Positions 1-8,697 of a stretch of 64,000 nt of DNA are shown here, one piece after another. The notes beneath the pieces were generated by a model, which saw nothing but the letters and a program-made list of their open reading frames with translations, searched no databases and was not told where the DNA came from. The position numbers and the translations under genes were made by a program. Position 1 is the stretch's first letter, and the number at the start of each line of letters is the position of its first letter. Origin of the DNA: Pseudomonas viridiflava (lineage in GTDB: Bacteria; Pseudomonadota; Gammaproteobacteria; Pseudomonadales; Pseudomonadaceae); assembly GCF_003702045.1 (NCBI RefSeq), contig NZ_RBTP01000040.1, forward strand, positions 1 to 64,000. Direction: 5' to 3'.

Positions 1-660
1 GGGGTTTATGGATCGCATACGTTTGCTGCTCACCTCCGACGAGACTACGTACAGCCCATCCAAGGCTTTAGCTTTTCGTTCGTCGCCGTCCTAAGGGAGA
101 CGCTTCGAGAAACGCGTATAAAGACCGTAGCGCCGAGCTTCACAAGAACGCCGGCATGGCGACTGTGAAAACGGTCGATTAAAGAAAACGACAAAACTTT
201 TGTTGCCAAGCGAGCGTTCGAGGCTTTGATGAACAACCTCAATTAAGTGATCGGTGGGGAAGGCGCTAAGGTACAGAACGTGGAACACAATTGAGCAAGT
301 CCCGAGCCGATAAAGGTTGCAGCACATGCCAAAAGGACTCGTATGGGCAGCTTATGGCGCAACCTAAGTGAAGCATCAGGGATGGCCAGAGGGATCATGG
401 GTAGCTCCATACACGTCCCTAGCAGCTGGCGAGGTGCCGTTTTATAAGGAGTGCACTGTGTCCATACCCATCCAGTTGACTTTCAAGGATTTGCTGACAG
501 GCGATGCGCGAAGGATGCAACTGGTTTCAGTAGGCTCGCCTTGCCCTGGAGGCGTGCAACAGCATGCAATATTGAGCAACCAGCCGAATTGCGTACTTTG
601 AACAATGCCTGCGACCTGTGCTCCAGACTAGATTTTGAGGCTGAGCGGCTTAAGATAAGC
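1..660. other. Stretch without an assignable gene, possibly degenerate foreign DNA
   Basis: No reading frame here resembles a known family. Short frames exist on both strands (for example up to 77 codons from 368 and 76 codons from 451), but they overlap one another and have no good ribosome site. One plus-strand frame ending near 233 reads like the tail of a real protein (ending AFEALMNNLN), and another ends near 177 (KNAGMATVKTVD) in a different phase. That would fit a frameshifted relic. Base composition looks less GC-rich than the rest of the window. The position beside a damaged tRNA-Ser gene fits an integration scar, but this is inference. Confidence 0.4.
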
Positions 661-666
661 AGGCAT

Positions 667-697
667 AAAAAAAGGGCTTAGATTTCTCTAAGCCCTT
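667..697 (-). terminator. Rho-independent terminator of the tRNA-Ser gene
   Basis: An 11-bp perfect stem (672-682 pairing with 687-697) closes a 4-base loop. It is bordered on the plus strand by a run of seven A at 667-673, which reads as a T tract on the minus strand. It lies about 30 bases past the 3' end of the tRNA-Ser encoded at 727-816, so it should end that transcript. Confidence 0.75.
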
Positions 698-726
698 GAT
701 TTGCAAAGCATATGCCTTGAAATTCG

Positions 727-816
727 TGGTGGAAGGCCGGGGATTCGAACCCCGGGTGCGATTTCTCACACGCTGGTTTTCAAGACCAGAGCTTTAAACC
801 ACTCAGCCAACCTTCC
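727..816 (-). tRNA. tRNA-Ser (anticodon UGA)
   Basis: The minus strand folds as a complete class II tRNA of 90 nt with an encoded CCA end. The acceptor stem is GGAAGGT with GCCTTCC. The anticodon stem CTGGT/ACCAG closes the loop CTTGAAA, giving anticodon TGA, which reads serine UCA. A long variable arm follows and then the T arm CGGGG-TTCGAAT-CCCCG. The base before CCA appears to be A, whereas bacterial serine tRNAs usually carry G there. The sequence differs clearly from the second, broken tRNA-Ser(UGA) at 877-944. It is followed by its own terminator at 667-697. Confidence 0.93.
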
Positions 817-876
817 ATTTTTTACGATCACTCGCAACGTGTGTGTCAGTATGCAACCAGAATCGGCCTTAGATAA

Positions 877-944
877 GAACTCTAGGACCTGTTACAGTCG
901 GCAGTTTTCAAGACTGCTGCCTTAAACCACTCGGCCATACCTCC
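877..944 (-). pseudogene. Truncated tRNA-Ser (anticodon UGA)
   Basis: Read from 944 downwards, the minus strand gives a normal tRNA-Ser start: acceptor GGAGGTA, a D arm, anticodon stem GCAGT/ACTGC around CTTGAAA (anticodon TGA), a variable arm, and the first half of the T arm ending in GAGTTC at 877. After that the sequence departs: the T loop runs TTCTTAT instead of TTCGAAT, the 3' half of the T stem does not pair, and no strand complementary to the acceptor or CCA follows. The gene cannot make a mature tRNA. A tRNA-Ser gene in front of the yccA-like gene is, as recalled, the usual pseudomonad arrangement, so this is probably the native copy. Confidence 0.8.
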
Positions 945-1065
945 ACTTCGTTGCGGGCGCCATAATACCGGAATGAAACAAGCTGTCAAACTCTGTGACT
1001 AGCCAGTTGCAGCGCCTCTGTTATGATCTTTGCAACTCAACATTTCAACAGGAAGGAGTTTCGCG

Positions 1066-1737
1066 ATGCGCGAACAGGATTACGCCCTTAAAACCGGCAT
1101 GCAGGCCGACCAGCTAGAGGTTAGTCGTGTCCTGCGCAATACGTATGGTCTTCTGGCCTTGACCCTCGCGTTCAGCGGTGTCATGGCATTCGTGGCTCAA
1201 CAAATGCGGGTCGGTTACCCGAACATTTTCGTGGTGCTGATCGGTTTCTACGGCCTGTTCTTCTTGACCAACAAGCTGCGTGACTCGGTGTGGGGGCTGG
1301 TGTCGACCTTCGCCCTGACAGGTTTCATGGGTTTTCTGCTAGGCCCGATTCTTAACCGTTATCTGGGTATGGCCGGCGGCGCTGAGGTTGTCAGCTCGGC
1401 GTTTGCGATGACCGCTCTGGTGTTTGGTGGTCTGTCGGCTTATGTACTGATCACTCGCAAGGACATGAGCTTCCTGGGTGGCTTCATCACCGCAGGTTTC
1501 TTTGTCCTGCTGGCTGCAGTCCTGGCCAGCCTGTTCTTTCAGATCAGCGGGCTGCAATTGGCGATCAGCGCGGGCTTCGTTCTGTTTTCGTCGGTCTGCA
1601 TTCTGTTCCAGACCAGCGCGATCATTCAGGGTGGCGAACGTAACTACATCATGGCGACCGTCAGCCTGTACGTTTCGATCTACAACCTGTTCATCAGCCT
1701 GCTGCAGATTTTCGGCATCATGAGCCGCGACGACTGA
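1066..1737 (+). CDS. Bax inhibitor-1/YccA family membrane protein
   Basis: A 223-residue hydrophobic protein with about seven predicted membrane spans and a short polar N-terminus, the typical size and layout of bacterial YccA/BI-1 proteins. E. coli YccA binds the membrane protease FtsH and modulates its activity. Other members conduct ions such as calcium. The start at 1066 is chosen because AAGGAG lies 8 bases upstream; an in-frame ATG at 1030 has no such site. The C-terminal run SIYNLFISLLQIFG followed by an acidic tail is typical of the family. A strong terminator follows at 1804. The gene appears to be monocistronic. Confidence 0.9.
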   Translation: MREQDYALKTGMQADQLEVSRVLRNTYGLLALTLAFSGVMAFVAQQMRVGYPNIFVVLIGFYGLFFLTNKLRDSVWGLVSTFALTGFMGFLLGPILNRYLGMAGGAEVVSSAFAMTALVFGGLSAYVLITRKDMSFLGGFITAGFFVLLAAVLASLFFQISGLQLAISAGFVLFSSVCILFQTSAIIQGGERNYIMATVSLYVSIYNLFISLLQIFGIMSRDD

Positions 1738-1803
1738 CAGAGGTTCAACCTTCACAGAGGCCTGCCTCTGCTGAATGAACGCCTGGTTTGCCAAGCTCTA
1801 AAC

Positions 1804-1829
1804 AAACGCCCCGACTCGTCGGGGCGTTT
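1804..1829 (+). terminator. Rho-independent terminator after the yccA-like gene
   Basis: An 11-bp perfect stem, AAACGCCCCGA paired with TCGGGGCGTTT, around the loop CTCG, 66 bases after the stop codon at 1737. The terminal TTTGCATTT gives a modest U tract. Confidence 0.85.
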
Positions 1830-1944
1830 GCATTTCCGTTACTCGAAAAGCAGGGCCTCCCCGTGCTCGCTTACCTGCGAATTGCAACTTGTCCCTAAGG
1901 CACGAGTCGTGACTGATTCGGCGTCCTGTTTCCTGAAAATTAGC

Positions 1945-1958
1945 TGACTGATCAGTCA
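1945..1958. promoter_or_regulatory. Palindrome, candidate TetR-family operator 1
   Basis: Perfect 14-bp palindrome TGACTGATCAGTCA about 280 bases before aprA. It differs from the neighbouring palindrome at 1967-1982 only by a symmetric C/T exchange (TGACYGATCRGTCA). The two centres are 23 bp apart, close to two helical turns, which would suit two repressor dimers on one DNA face. The binding protein is not shown by the sequence. Confidence 0.5.
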
Positions 1959-1966
1959 TAAAAACC

Positions 1967-1982
1967 ATGACCGATCGGTCAT
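1967..1982. promoter_or_regulatory. Palindrome, candidate TetR-family operator 2
   Basis: Perfect 16-bp palindrome ATGACCGATCGGTCAT. Its core TGACCG-AT-CGGTCA matches 13 of 14 bases of TGACCG-AC-CGGTCA at 14948-14961, which lies in front of the TetR-family gene at 15024. Half-sites of this kind are common for TetR repressors. The match suggests that this regulator could act on the apr promoter, but this is an inference from sequence alone. Confidence 0.55.
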
Positions 1983-2236
1983 ATTTATCAAGATTCTTAC
2001 AGTCCTTTCAGCCATTTATGGCCGCTTGTCATATCACTAAAATAATTATCGGGTTATTCCCCAATGGCTGTAGGCATTTTCGCCTTTTGGCTTCTTGACA
2101 TGCTCGCGGAGGCATAGACACAGGATTTCTGAATGTGTCAGTTTGCTTACGCTTCAAAAGGCGAGTGACAGGATTCTCTCGCTACCTGAGAGAGGCTGTC
2201 GTATCAAGCTGTTCTATTTGTAGACAAGGAAGTGAC

Positions 2237-3676
2237 ATGTCGAAAGTCAAAGAAAGTGCTGCACTCTCAGCTGTTCAACTGGCTGCAACCGGAAGCACAG
2301 CGTTCAACCAGATCGATACATTCATTCATACGTATGATCGCGGTGGCAATCTCACGATCAATGGCAAACCGTCGTATTCGGTGGATCAGGCCGCTGATTA
2401 CATCCTGCGTGACGATGCTGCATGGGTTGATCGCGACGGCAACGGCACCATCAACCTCACCTACACGTTCCTGACCGCCCGACCTTCCGGGTTCGACACC
2501 TCCCTGGGAACGTTCAGCGCATTCAACGCACAGCAGAAAGCTCAAGCGGTGTTGTCGATGCAATCCTGGGCCGACGTTGCCAAGGTTAACTTCACCCAGG
2601 CGGCGTCCGGCGGTGACGGGCATATGACCTTCGGTAACTACAGCGACGGCAGCAGCGGTGGTGCGGCGTTCGCCTATCTGCCTAGCGGCAACAGCCGTTA
2701 CGACGGTCAGTCCTGGTACCTGACCAACAACTCGTACACGGTCAACCTGACCCCTGACAATGGCAACTACGGTCGCCAGACGCTGACCCATGAAATCGGT
2801 CACTCCTTGGGCCTGTCTCACCCTGGCGATTACAACGCTGGCGAAGGCAACCCGACTTACAACGATGTGAGTTACGCAGAAGACACGCGCGGCTACAGCG
2901 TCATGAGTTACTGGAGTGAGTCCAACACCGACCAGAACTTCGTCAAGGGCGGCACCCCGGTGTATTCGTCAGGCCCGTTGATGGATGACATTGCGGCCAT
3001 CCAGCAACTCTACGGCGCGAACATGAGCACCCGTGCCGGTGACACGGTGTACGGTTTCAACTCCACCGCAGGGCGTGATTTCTACAGCGCAACCTCCGCC
3101 TCTTCCAAGGTGGTATTTTCGGTCTGGGATGGCGGCGGTAAAGACACGCTGGATTTCTCCGGTTTTACCCAAAACCAGAAAATCAACCTCAACGAGGCGT
3201 CGTTCTCGGACGTGGGCGGCATGGTCGGCAACGTGTCCATTGCCAAGGGCGTGCTGGTTGAAAACGCTGTGGGTGGGTCGGGCAACGATCTGCTGGTGGG
3301 TAATGCGGCGGCCAACGACCTGAAAGGCGGTGCCGGCAACGACATCATCTACGGTGGTGGCGGTGCGGACACCCTGTGGGGCGGCGCAGGCGCGGACATT
3401 TTTGTGTTCGGTGCCAGTTCCGATTCCAACCGTGCGGCACAAGATACAATCCGCGACTTCACCAAGGGTCAGGATAAGATCGACGTGTCGGCCATCTCCG
3501 CGCTCACTTCACTGCAGTTCGTTAACGCGTTCAGCGGCAAAGTCGGCGAAGCCGTTCTGAGCTACAGCCAGAGTACTAACCTGGGCAGCCTCGCTATCGA
3601 CTTCACCGGTCAAGGCGTTGCAGACTTCCTGGTGGGCACTGTCGGCCAAGCGCTCGCCACGGATATCGTGGTTTAA
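2237..3676 (+). CDS. aprA: Extracellular alkaline metalloprotease AprA (serralysin)
   Basis: A 479-residue secreted zinc protease of the serralysin family (M10B). The zinc site [11 protein letters not shown] is at residues 185-195 (His185, His189, His195, catalytic Glu186), with the Met-turn SVMSYW near residue 223. The C-terminal half carries calcium-binding RTX repeats ([30 protein letters not shown]). The extreme C-terminus ends in DIVV, a negatively charged residue followed by hydrophobic residues, which is the uncleaved type I secretion signal. There is no N-terminal signal peptide, as expected. The start at 2237 has AAGGAAG just upstream. In plant-associated pseudomonads this protease degrades proteins such as flagellin. 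Its exporter and inhibitor follow directly. Confidence 0.97.
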   Translation: MSKVKESAALSAVQLAATGSTAFNQIDTFIHTYDRGGNLTINGKPSYSVDQAADYILRDDAAWVDRDGNGTINLTYTFLTARPSGFDTSLGTFSAFNAQQKAQAVLSMQSWADVAKVNFTQAASGGDGHMTFGNYSDGSSGGAAFAYLPSGNSRYDGQSWYLTNNSYTVNLTPDNGNYGRQTLTHEIGHSLGLSHPGDYNAGEGNPTYNDVSYAEDTRGYSVMSYWSESNTDQNFVKGGTPVYSSGPLMDDIAAIQQLYGANMSTRAGDTVYGFNSTAGRDFYSATSASSKVVFSVWDGGGKDTLDFSGFTQNQKINLNEASFSDVGGMVGNVSIAKGVLVENAVGGSGNDLLVGNAAANDLKGGAGNDIIYGGGGADTLWGGAGADIFVFGASSDSNRAAQDTIRDFTKGQDKIDVSAISALTSLQFVNAFSGKVGEAVLSYSQSTNLGSLAIDFTGQGVADFLVGTVGQALATDIVV

Positions 3677-3734
3677 TCCGTAGCATTCGTGGGCAGCTCA
3701 GACCGGGCTGCCCATGTTCTGGAACGCACTGACC

Positions 3735-4118
3735 ATGATCACCCTGCATTTTTTTCGAAGCACGACGACGGCGCTTGCGCTGTTGTTCAGTATTTCTGGA
3801 GTCAGTATGGCGACGAGTTTGAAGTTACCCAGTGCCGCGGAGCTCAGCGGCAAGTGGCGGCTGTTCATTCAGACTGACTCACGTGAAGTCTGCGAACTTC
3901 ACCTCAATACCAATGCACCGCAAGTAGGCGGTGACCCGGCCTGCGCAGCCCGTTGGATGGGCGAGGCGCCGACAGGATGGTATCCCACACCTGACGGGTT
4001 GGGTTTTACCGGCAAGGAAGGCACTGGCCTGATCCATTTAAGCCATCTGGGCAATCAGCGTTATCAAGCCCGCTTGCCAGACGGTGAGCTGCTGAACCTG
4101 GAACGCTTGGCCGACTAG
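3735..4118 (+). CDS. aprI: Periplasmic inhibitor of the alkaline protease
   Basis: A small exported protein of about 127 residues. An N-terminal hydrophobic signal peptide ends near SVSMA, followed by a beta-rich domain with two cysteines (in REVCELHL and DPACAARW) that would form the conserved disulfide of the AprI/Inh family. The N-terminal strand of these inhibitors occupies the active-site cleft of the serralysin and protects the periplasm from misdirected enzyme. The start is uncertain: the ATG at 3735 gives a normal signal peptide, while the ATG at 3714 adds MFWNALT and has no ribosome site. Its place between aprA and the exporter genes is the usual one. Confidence 0.88.
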   Translation: MITLHFFRSTTTALALLFSISGVSMATSLKLPSAAELSGKWRLFIQTDSREVCELHLNTNAPQVGGDPACAARWMGEAPTGWYPTPDGLGFTGKEGTGLIHLSHLGNQRYQARLPDGELLNLERLAD

Positions 4119-4200
4119 GTGATGCGTTGCTCCATTCATGAATCGATAAACCTCCCTACCGATGTCACCCGGCACCGACTGTTGCCGTGAAGGAAATACC

Positions 4201-5991
4201 ATGAGTGCGTTGCCTTTGGGTGCCCGCCCCCCTCTTTATAAAGCCCTGGCGCACTACAAGCATGCGCTGATCAGCGTGGGCTGTTTTACCGCCCTGATCA
4301 ACGTATTGATGTTGGCCCCGTCTATTTACATGCTGCAAGTTTACGATCGCGTGCTCACCTCGCAAAACCAGACCACACTGGCCATGCTGACCCTGATGGT
4401 GGTCGGCTTTTTCGCGTTCATTGGCCTGCTGGAGATGGTTCGCAGTTTCGTGGTGATTCGCATCGGCAGCGAGCTTGAGCGTCGTTTCAACCTGCGGGTG
4501 TACCAGGCCGCGTTCGAGAGCAACCTGCACGCAGGTCAACGCCAGGCCGGGCAGGCTTTGGGCGATTTGACCTTCATTCGCCAGTTCCTCACCGGTCCGG
4601 CCTTGTTTGCGTTCTTCGACGCGCCCTGGTTCCCTATCTACCTGGCGGTGATCTTTCTTTTCGATCCGTGGCTGGGGCTGCTGGCGACGGTGGGCGCTGC
4701 GCTGCTGGTGGCACTGGCGTGTCTGAATGAATGGCTGACCCGTAAACCGCTGGGCGAAGCGAGTGGTTTTTCGCAACAGTCCTCACAGTTGGCCACCCGT
4801 CATTTGCAACAGGCCGAGGCCATTCAGGCGATGGGCATGCTCGATGCGCTGCGCCGTCGCTGGTTTGACGTACATGGTCGGTTTCTCGCCCGACAGAACG
4901 ATGCCAGTGATACCGGCGCAGTCATCAGCTCGATCAGCAAGGCGCTGCGCCTGTGCCTGCAATCGTTGGTGCTGGGGCTGGGTGCGTTTCTGGTGATTCG
5001 CGGCCAGATGACCCCAGGCATGATGATCGCAGGCTCGATCCTGATGGGCCGGGTGCTGAGCCCCATCGACCAAGTCATCGCAGTCTGGAAACAATGGAGC
5101 TCTGCACGCCTGGCTTATGGGCGTCTGGACCAGTTGCTCAAGACCTACGCGGAACCTGCGCAGCGCATGGCGTTGCCGGTTCCACGAGGTCAGATCGGTT
5201 TCGAGCAAGTGAGCGCCGCGCCTCCTGGCGGGACTTTCCCCACGCTGCATCAAGTCAGCTTTCAATTGAAGGCTGGAGAAGTGTTAGGTGTATTGGGTGC
5301 CTCCGGCTCCGGCAAGTCAACGCTGGCGCGTGTGCTCATGGGTATCTGGCCGGTGCTGGGCGGCACGGTCCGACTCGACGGTGCGGATATGCATCGTCTG
5401 GACCGAGAAGCGCTGGGCCCTTACGTCGGCTATTTGCCGCAAGACATCGAATTGTTCAGCGGCACCGTCGCGCAGAATATCTCGCGGTTTCGTGAAAATG
5501 ATCCAGGCGCAGTGGTGGCGGCGGCCCAATTGGCCGGTGTTCATGAGCTGATCCTGCGCCTGCCGCATGGGTACGACACTCGTCTGGGCGACGACGGCAG
5601 TGGCCTTTCCGGTGGCCAGAAGCAACGCGTTGCCCTGGCCCGTGCCTTGTACGGCGAGCCAAAACTGGTGGTGCTCGACGAGCCCAATTCCAATCTGGAT
5701 ACCGCTGGTGAGGCTGCGCTGACCCGAGCGATCGGCGAACTCAAGGCGCGTGGCTGTACGGTCGTGCTGGTCACGCACCGCACCCCGTCGTTGTCCCAGA
5801 CCGATCAACTGCTGGTATTGAGCGAAGGACGGATGCAGGCGTTCGGCCCCACCGCGCAAGTGCTGCAAGCGCTTTCCGGACAGACTCCGCAGGCGCAACC
5901 TCAACCGTCAGCGCAGCCGCAGCCTCGTCCGGCGGTGGGGCTTTCCATGAGCCGCCAGTACGGCACACAGAACAGGCAGTCAGACGTATGA
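4201..5991 (+). CDS. aprD: Type I secretion ABC transporter AprD (permease-ATPase)
   Basis: A 596-residue inner-membrane half-transporter that powers AprA export. An N-terminal membrane domain begins with spans near residues 25-45. The C-terminal ATPase domain has Walker [10 protein letters not shown] from residue 367, signature LSGGQKQR from about 469, Walker B LVVLDEP and the switch histidine in VLVTHRT. The length fits the PrtD/AprD family without an N-terminal peptidase domain, as expected for substrates with a C-terminal signal. The start at 4201 has GAAGGAAA upstream; an in-frame ATG at 4162 lacks support. The stop overlaps the aprE start by four bases (ATGA), so the two are translationally coupled. 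Confidence 0.95.
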   Translation: MSALPLGARPPLYKALAHYKHALISVGCFTALINVLMLAPSIYMLQVYDRVLTSQNQTTLAMLTLMVVGFFAFIGLLEMVRSFVVIRIGSELERRFNLRVYQAAFESNLHAGQRQAGQALGDLTFIRQFLTGPALFAFFDAPWFPIYLAVIFLFDPWLGLLATVGAALLVALACLNEWLTRKPLGEASGFSQQSSQLATRHLQQAEAIQAMGMLDALRRRWFDVHGRFLARQNDASDTGAVISSISKALRLCLQSLVLGLGAFLVIRGQMTPGMMIAGSILMGRVLSPIDQVIAVWKQWSSARLAYGRLDQLLKTYAEPAQRMALPVPRGQIGFEQVSAAPPGGTFPTLHQVSFQLKAGEVLGVLGASGSGKSTLARVLMGIWPVLGGTVRLDGADMHRLDREALGPYVGYLPQDIELFSGTVAQNISRFRENDPGAVVAAAQLAGVHELILRLPHGYDTRLGDDGSGLSGGQKQRVALARALYGEPKLVVLDEPNSNLDTAGEAALTRAIGELKARGCTVVLVTHRTPSLSQTDQLLVLSEGRMQAFGPTAQVLQALSGQTPQAQPQPSAQPQPRPAVGLSMSRQYGTQNRQSDV

Positions 5992-7325
5992 GTAGCCCAC
6001 GCGATAACGATTACGCCGTTCCAGGCAAGGAACGCGGCGTGCATTTCTTTACCCGAGCCGGCTGGGTGCTGACCCTGGTGGGCGCTGGCAGTTTCTTTCT
6101 TTGGGCAAGCCTGGCCCCGCTGGACCAAGGCATTGCCGTACAGGGCACCGTGGTGGTGTCTGGCAACCGCAAGGCCGTGCAATCGCTGGACGGTGGGGTG
6201 GTAAGCAAGATTCTGGTCAGCGAAGGGCAGGCCGTCAAAGAGGGTGAACCCCTGTTTCGTCTGGATCAGACGCAAGTTGAAGCCGACGTTCAGTCGTTGC
6301 GCGCCCAGTACCGAATGGCCTGGGCGAGTCTGGCCCGCTGGCAGAGTGAGCGCGACAACCTGGCTGAAGTGAATTTTCCCGCCGAGCTGATCGCAGCCGG
6401 CCAGGGCAAAGACCCTGATCCGCGGCTGGCGCTGGTGCTCGAGGGGCAGCGCCAGTTATTCAGCAGTCGCAGGCAGGCTCTGGCGCGTGAGCAAGCGGGT
6501 TTGCAGGCGAGTATCGAAGGTGCCGCAGCGCAATTGGCGGGCATGCGTCGGGCGCGTTCGGACTTGTCGGCTCAGGCCGACTCTCTGCGCCAGCAATTGA
6601 GCAATCTGCAACCGCTGGCGCAAAACGGCTTCATTCCGCGCAATCGTCTGCTGGAGTACGAGCGGCAGTTGTCCCAGGTCCAGCAGGAGCTGGCACAAAA
6701 CACAGGTGAAACCGGACGAATCGAACAGAGCATCATCGAGTCTCGCTTGCGCCTGCAACAGCAGCGCGAGGAATACCAGAAAGAGGTGCGCACCCAATGG
6801 GCCGACGCCCAGGTAAAAACCCTGACGCTGGAGCAACAACTGGCTTCAGCCGGTTTCAGTCTGCAACACAGTGAGATCCTTGCGCCTGCCGACGGTATTG
6901 CCGTGAATCTTGGGGTTCACACCGAAGGCGCCGTGGTGCGCCCTGGTCAGACGCTGCTGGAAGTGGTGCCGCAAGGCACTCGACTCGAGGTGGAAGGGCG
7001 CCTGCCGATCAACCTGATCGACAAGGTCGGCAGCCATCTGCCGGTAGACATTTTGTTCACGGCCTTCAACCAGAGCAGGACGCCACGGGTGACCGGCGAG
7101 GTGAGCCTGATATCGGCCGACCAGATGCAAGACGAAAAAACCGGTCAGCCTTATTACGTGCTGCGCACCTCGGTCAGTGATGCGGTCATGGAAAAGCTCA
7201 ATGGTCTGGTGATCAAGCCTGGAATGCCTGCCGAGATGTTCGTGCGCACGGGCGAGCGCTCGCTGCTCAATTATCTGTTTAAACCTTTGCTGGATCGTGC
7301 CGGCTCCGCGTTGACCGAGGAATAG
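5988..7325 (+). CDS. aprE: Type I secretion membrane fusion protein AprE
   Basis: A 445-residue HlyD-family adaptor that bridges the inner-membrane ATPase and the outer-membrane channel. A short cytosolic N-terminus precedes a single membrane span (about residues 22-45), then a lipoyl-like half-motif ([25 protein letters not shown]), a long coiled-coil-forming alpha-helical hairpin rich in Q, E, L and R (about 105-280), and a beta-barrel domain near the C-terminus. Its start overlaps the aprD stop, and aprF begins one base after its stop. Confidence 0.95.
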   Translation: MSSPRDNDYAVPGKERGVHFFTRAGWVLTLVGAGSFFLWASLAPLDQGIAVQGTVVVSGNRKAVQSLDGGVVSKILVSEGQAVKEGEPLFRLDQTQVEADVQSLRAQYRMAWASLARWQSERDNLAEVNFPAELIAAGQGKDPDPRLALVLEGQRQLFSSRRQALAREQAGLQASIEGAAAQLAGMRRARSDLSAQADSLRQQLSNLQPLAQNGFIPRNRLLEYERQLSQVQQELAQNTGETGRIEQSIIESRLRLQQQREEYQKEVRTQWADAQVKTLTLEQQLASAGFSLQHSEILAPADGIAVNLGVHTEGAVVRPGQTLLEVVPQGTRLEVEGRLPINLIDKVGSHLPVDILFTAFNQSRTPRVTGEVSLISADQMQDEKTGQPYYVLRTSVSDAVMEKLNGLVIKPGMPAEMFVRTGERSLLNYLFKPLLDRAGSALTEE

Positions 7326-7326
7326 G

Positions 7327-8676
7327 ATGATCCACTTCAACTCGAAGGCTGCCGTTCTGGCAGCCCTGCTGCTCTGTGTCGCTCCCACAAGCCATGCGAT
7401 GGGACCGTTTCAGGTCTACGAACTGGCGCTACGCAATGATCCGGTCTTTCTCGGTGCGCTTAAAGAACGTGACGCGGGACTGGAAAATCGCACTATTGGC
7501 CGAGCGGGTCTGCTGCCCAGGGTTTCGTACACCTACAACAAGGGGCGTAATGATTCCAAGGCAACCTTGAAGGGAGGGCGCGAAGACACGACTGACCATC
7601 GGCATTACAACAGCTTCGGTTCCGCGCTCACGGTTCAGCAGCCCCTGCTGGATTACGAGGCGTATGCGAACTACCGCAAAGGCGTTGCTCAAGCGTTGTT
7701 TGCCGACGAAACCTTTCGCAGCAAAAGCCAGGAGTTGCTGGTCCGGGTGCTGACGGCCTACACCCAGGCCTTGTTCGCGCAGGATCAAATCAACATCGCC
7801 CAGGCCAAGCAGCAAGCCTTCAACCGTCAGTTCGAACAGAACCGGCAGATGTTCCAGCAGGGCGAGGGCACCCGCACCGATATCCTGGAGGCCGAATCGC
7901 GTAATGAGCTGGCCATTGCCGAGCAGATCGAAGCACGTGATGAGCAGGATGCCTCGTTACGTGAACTCGGCGCGCTGCTGGGTGAGCCAACCCTCGACAT
8001 CAAACAGTTGGAACCGCTGAGGGACGGCTTTCAGACACTGGCGCTGGAGCCTTCAAGCTTCACCGAGTGGCATGCGCTGGCGATGGCCAACAGTCCGGTG
8101 CTGGCCTCGCAGCGGCAGGCGCTGGAAGTGGCGCGTTACGAAGTCGAGCGCAACCGCGCGGGTCACCTGCCAAGGGTTAATGCCTACGCGAGCATTCGTC
8201 AGAACGAGTCGGACAGCGGCAACACCTATAACCAGCGCTACGACACCAATACGGTTGGCATCGAGGTCAGCCTGCCGCTGTACGCGGGCGGAGGCACCAG
8301 CGCCTCGGTGCGTCAGGCCAACAGCTTGAGAGATCAGGCCGAATACGAGCTGGAGGGCAAGACGCGGGAAACCCTCATCGAATTGCGTCGCCAGTTCAAC
8401 GCCTGCGCCTCCGGCATCGGCAAGCTGCGTGCTTATCAGAAAGCGCTGGTGTCGGCGCAGGCGCTGGTCGAGTCGACACGTCAGAGCATTCTCGGGGGCG
8501 AGCGCATCAACCTCGATGCGCTCAATGCCGAGCAGCAGCTTTACAGCACGCGCCGCGACCTGGCGCGGGCACGATACGATTACCTGATGGCGTGGATCAA
8601 GCTGCATTACCACGCAGGCACCCTGCGTGATACCGACCTTGCACGCATCGATGAAGCGTTCGTGGTGGCGCGATAA
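7327..8676 (+). CDS. aprF: Type I secretion outer-membrane channel AprF (TolC family)
   Basis: A 449-residue outer-membrane efflux protein. The signal peptide is the first 24 residues or so (cleavage after SHA). The mature protein shows the duplicated TolC repeat, with long amphipathic helices such as the TDILEAESRNELAIAEQIEA region in the first half and LDALNAEQQLYSTRRDLARA in the second. It forms the exit duct for AprA with AprD and AprE. The gene starts one base after aprE and is the last of the five-gene apr cluster. No lipase or serine protease gene follows, unlike the extended apr operon of P. fluorescens. Confidence 0.95.
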   Translation: MIHFNSKAAVLAALLLCVAPTSHAMGPFQVYELALRNDPVFLGALKERDAGLENRTIGRAGLLPRVSYTYNKGRNDSKATLKGGREDTTDHRHYNSFGSALTVQQPLLDYEAYANYRKGVAQALFADETFRSKSQELLVRVLTAYTQALFAQDQINIAQAKQQAFNRQFEQNRQMFQQGEGTRTDILEAESRNELAIAEQIEARDEQDASLRELGALLGEPTLDIKQLEPLRDGFQTLALEPSSFTEWHALAMANSPVLASQRQALEVARYEVERNRAGHLPRVNAYASIRQNESDSGNTYNQRYDTNTVGIEVSLPLYAGGGTSASVRQANSLRDQAEYELEGKTRETLIELRRQFNACASGIGKLRAYQKALVSAQALVESTRQSILGGERINLDALNAEQQLYSTRRDLARARYDYLMAWIKLHYHAGTLRDTDLARIDEAFVVAR

Positions 8677-8697
8677 CTGGCTGGCAAGTGGAATCTG

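Larger units (their letters stand above)
1738..2236. other. Intergenic region upstream of aprA
   Basis: About 500 bases without a gene. It holds the terminator of the yccA-like gene (1804-1829), two palindromes (1945-1958 and 1967-1982) and an AT-rich segment around 1981-2060 suited to a promoter. An in-frame ATG at 2135 exists upstream of aprA, but the frame before 2237 ([10 protein letters not shown]...) does not resemble the metalloprotease propeptide and is treated as leader sequence. Confidence 0.7.

Noticed and set aside
1945..1982. Quorum-sensing lux-type box before aprA
   Set aside because: The palindromes are 14-16 bp with GATC centres and do not fit the ~20-bp lux-box pattern; a TetR-type operator explains them better.
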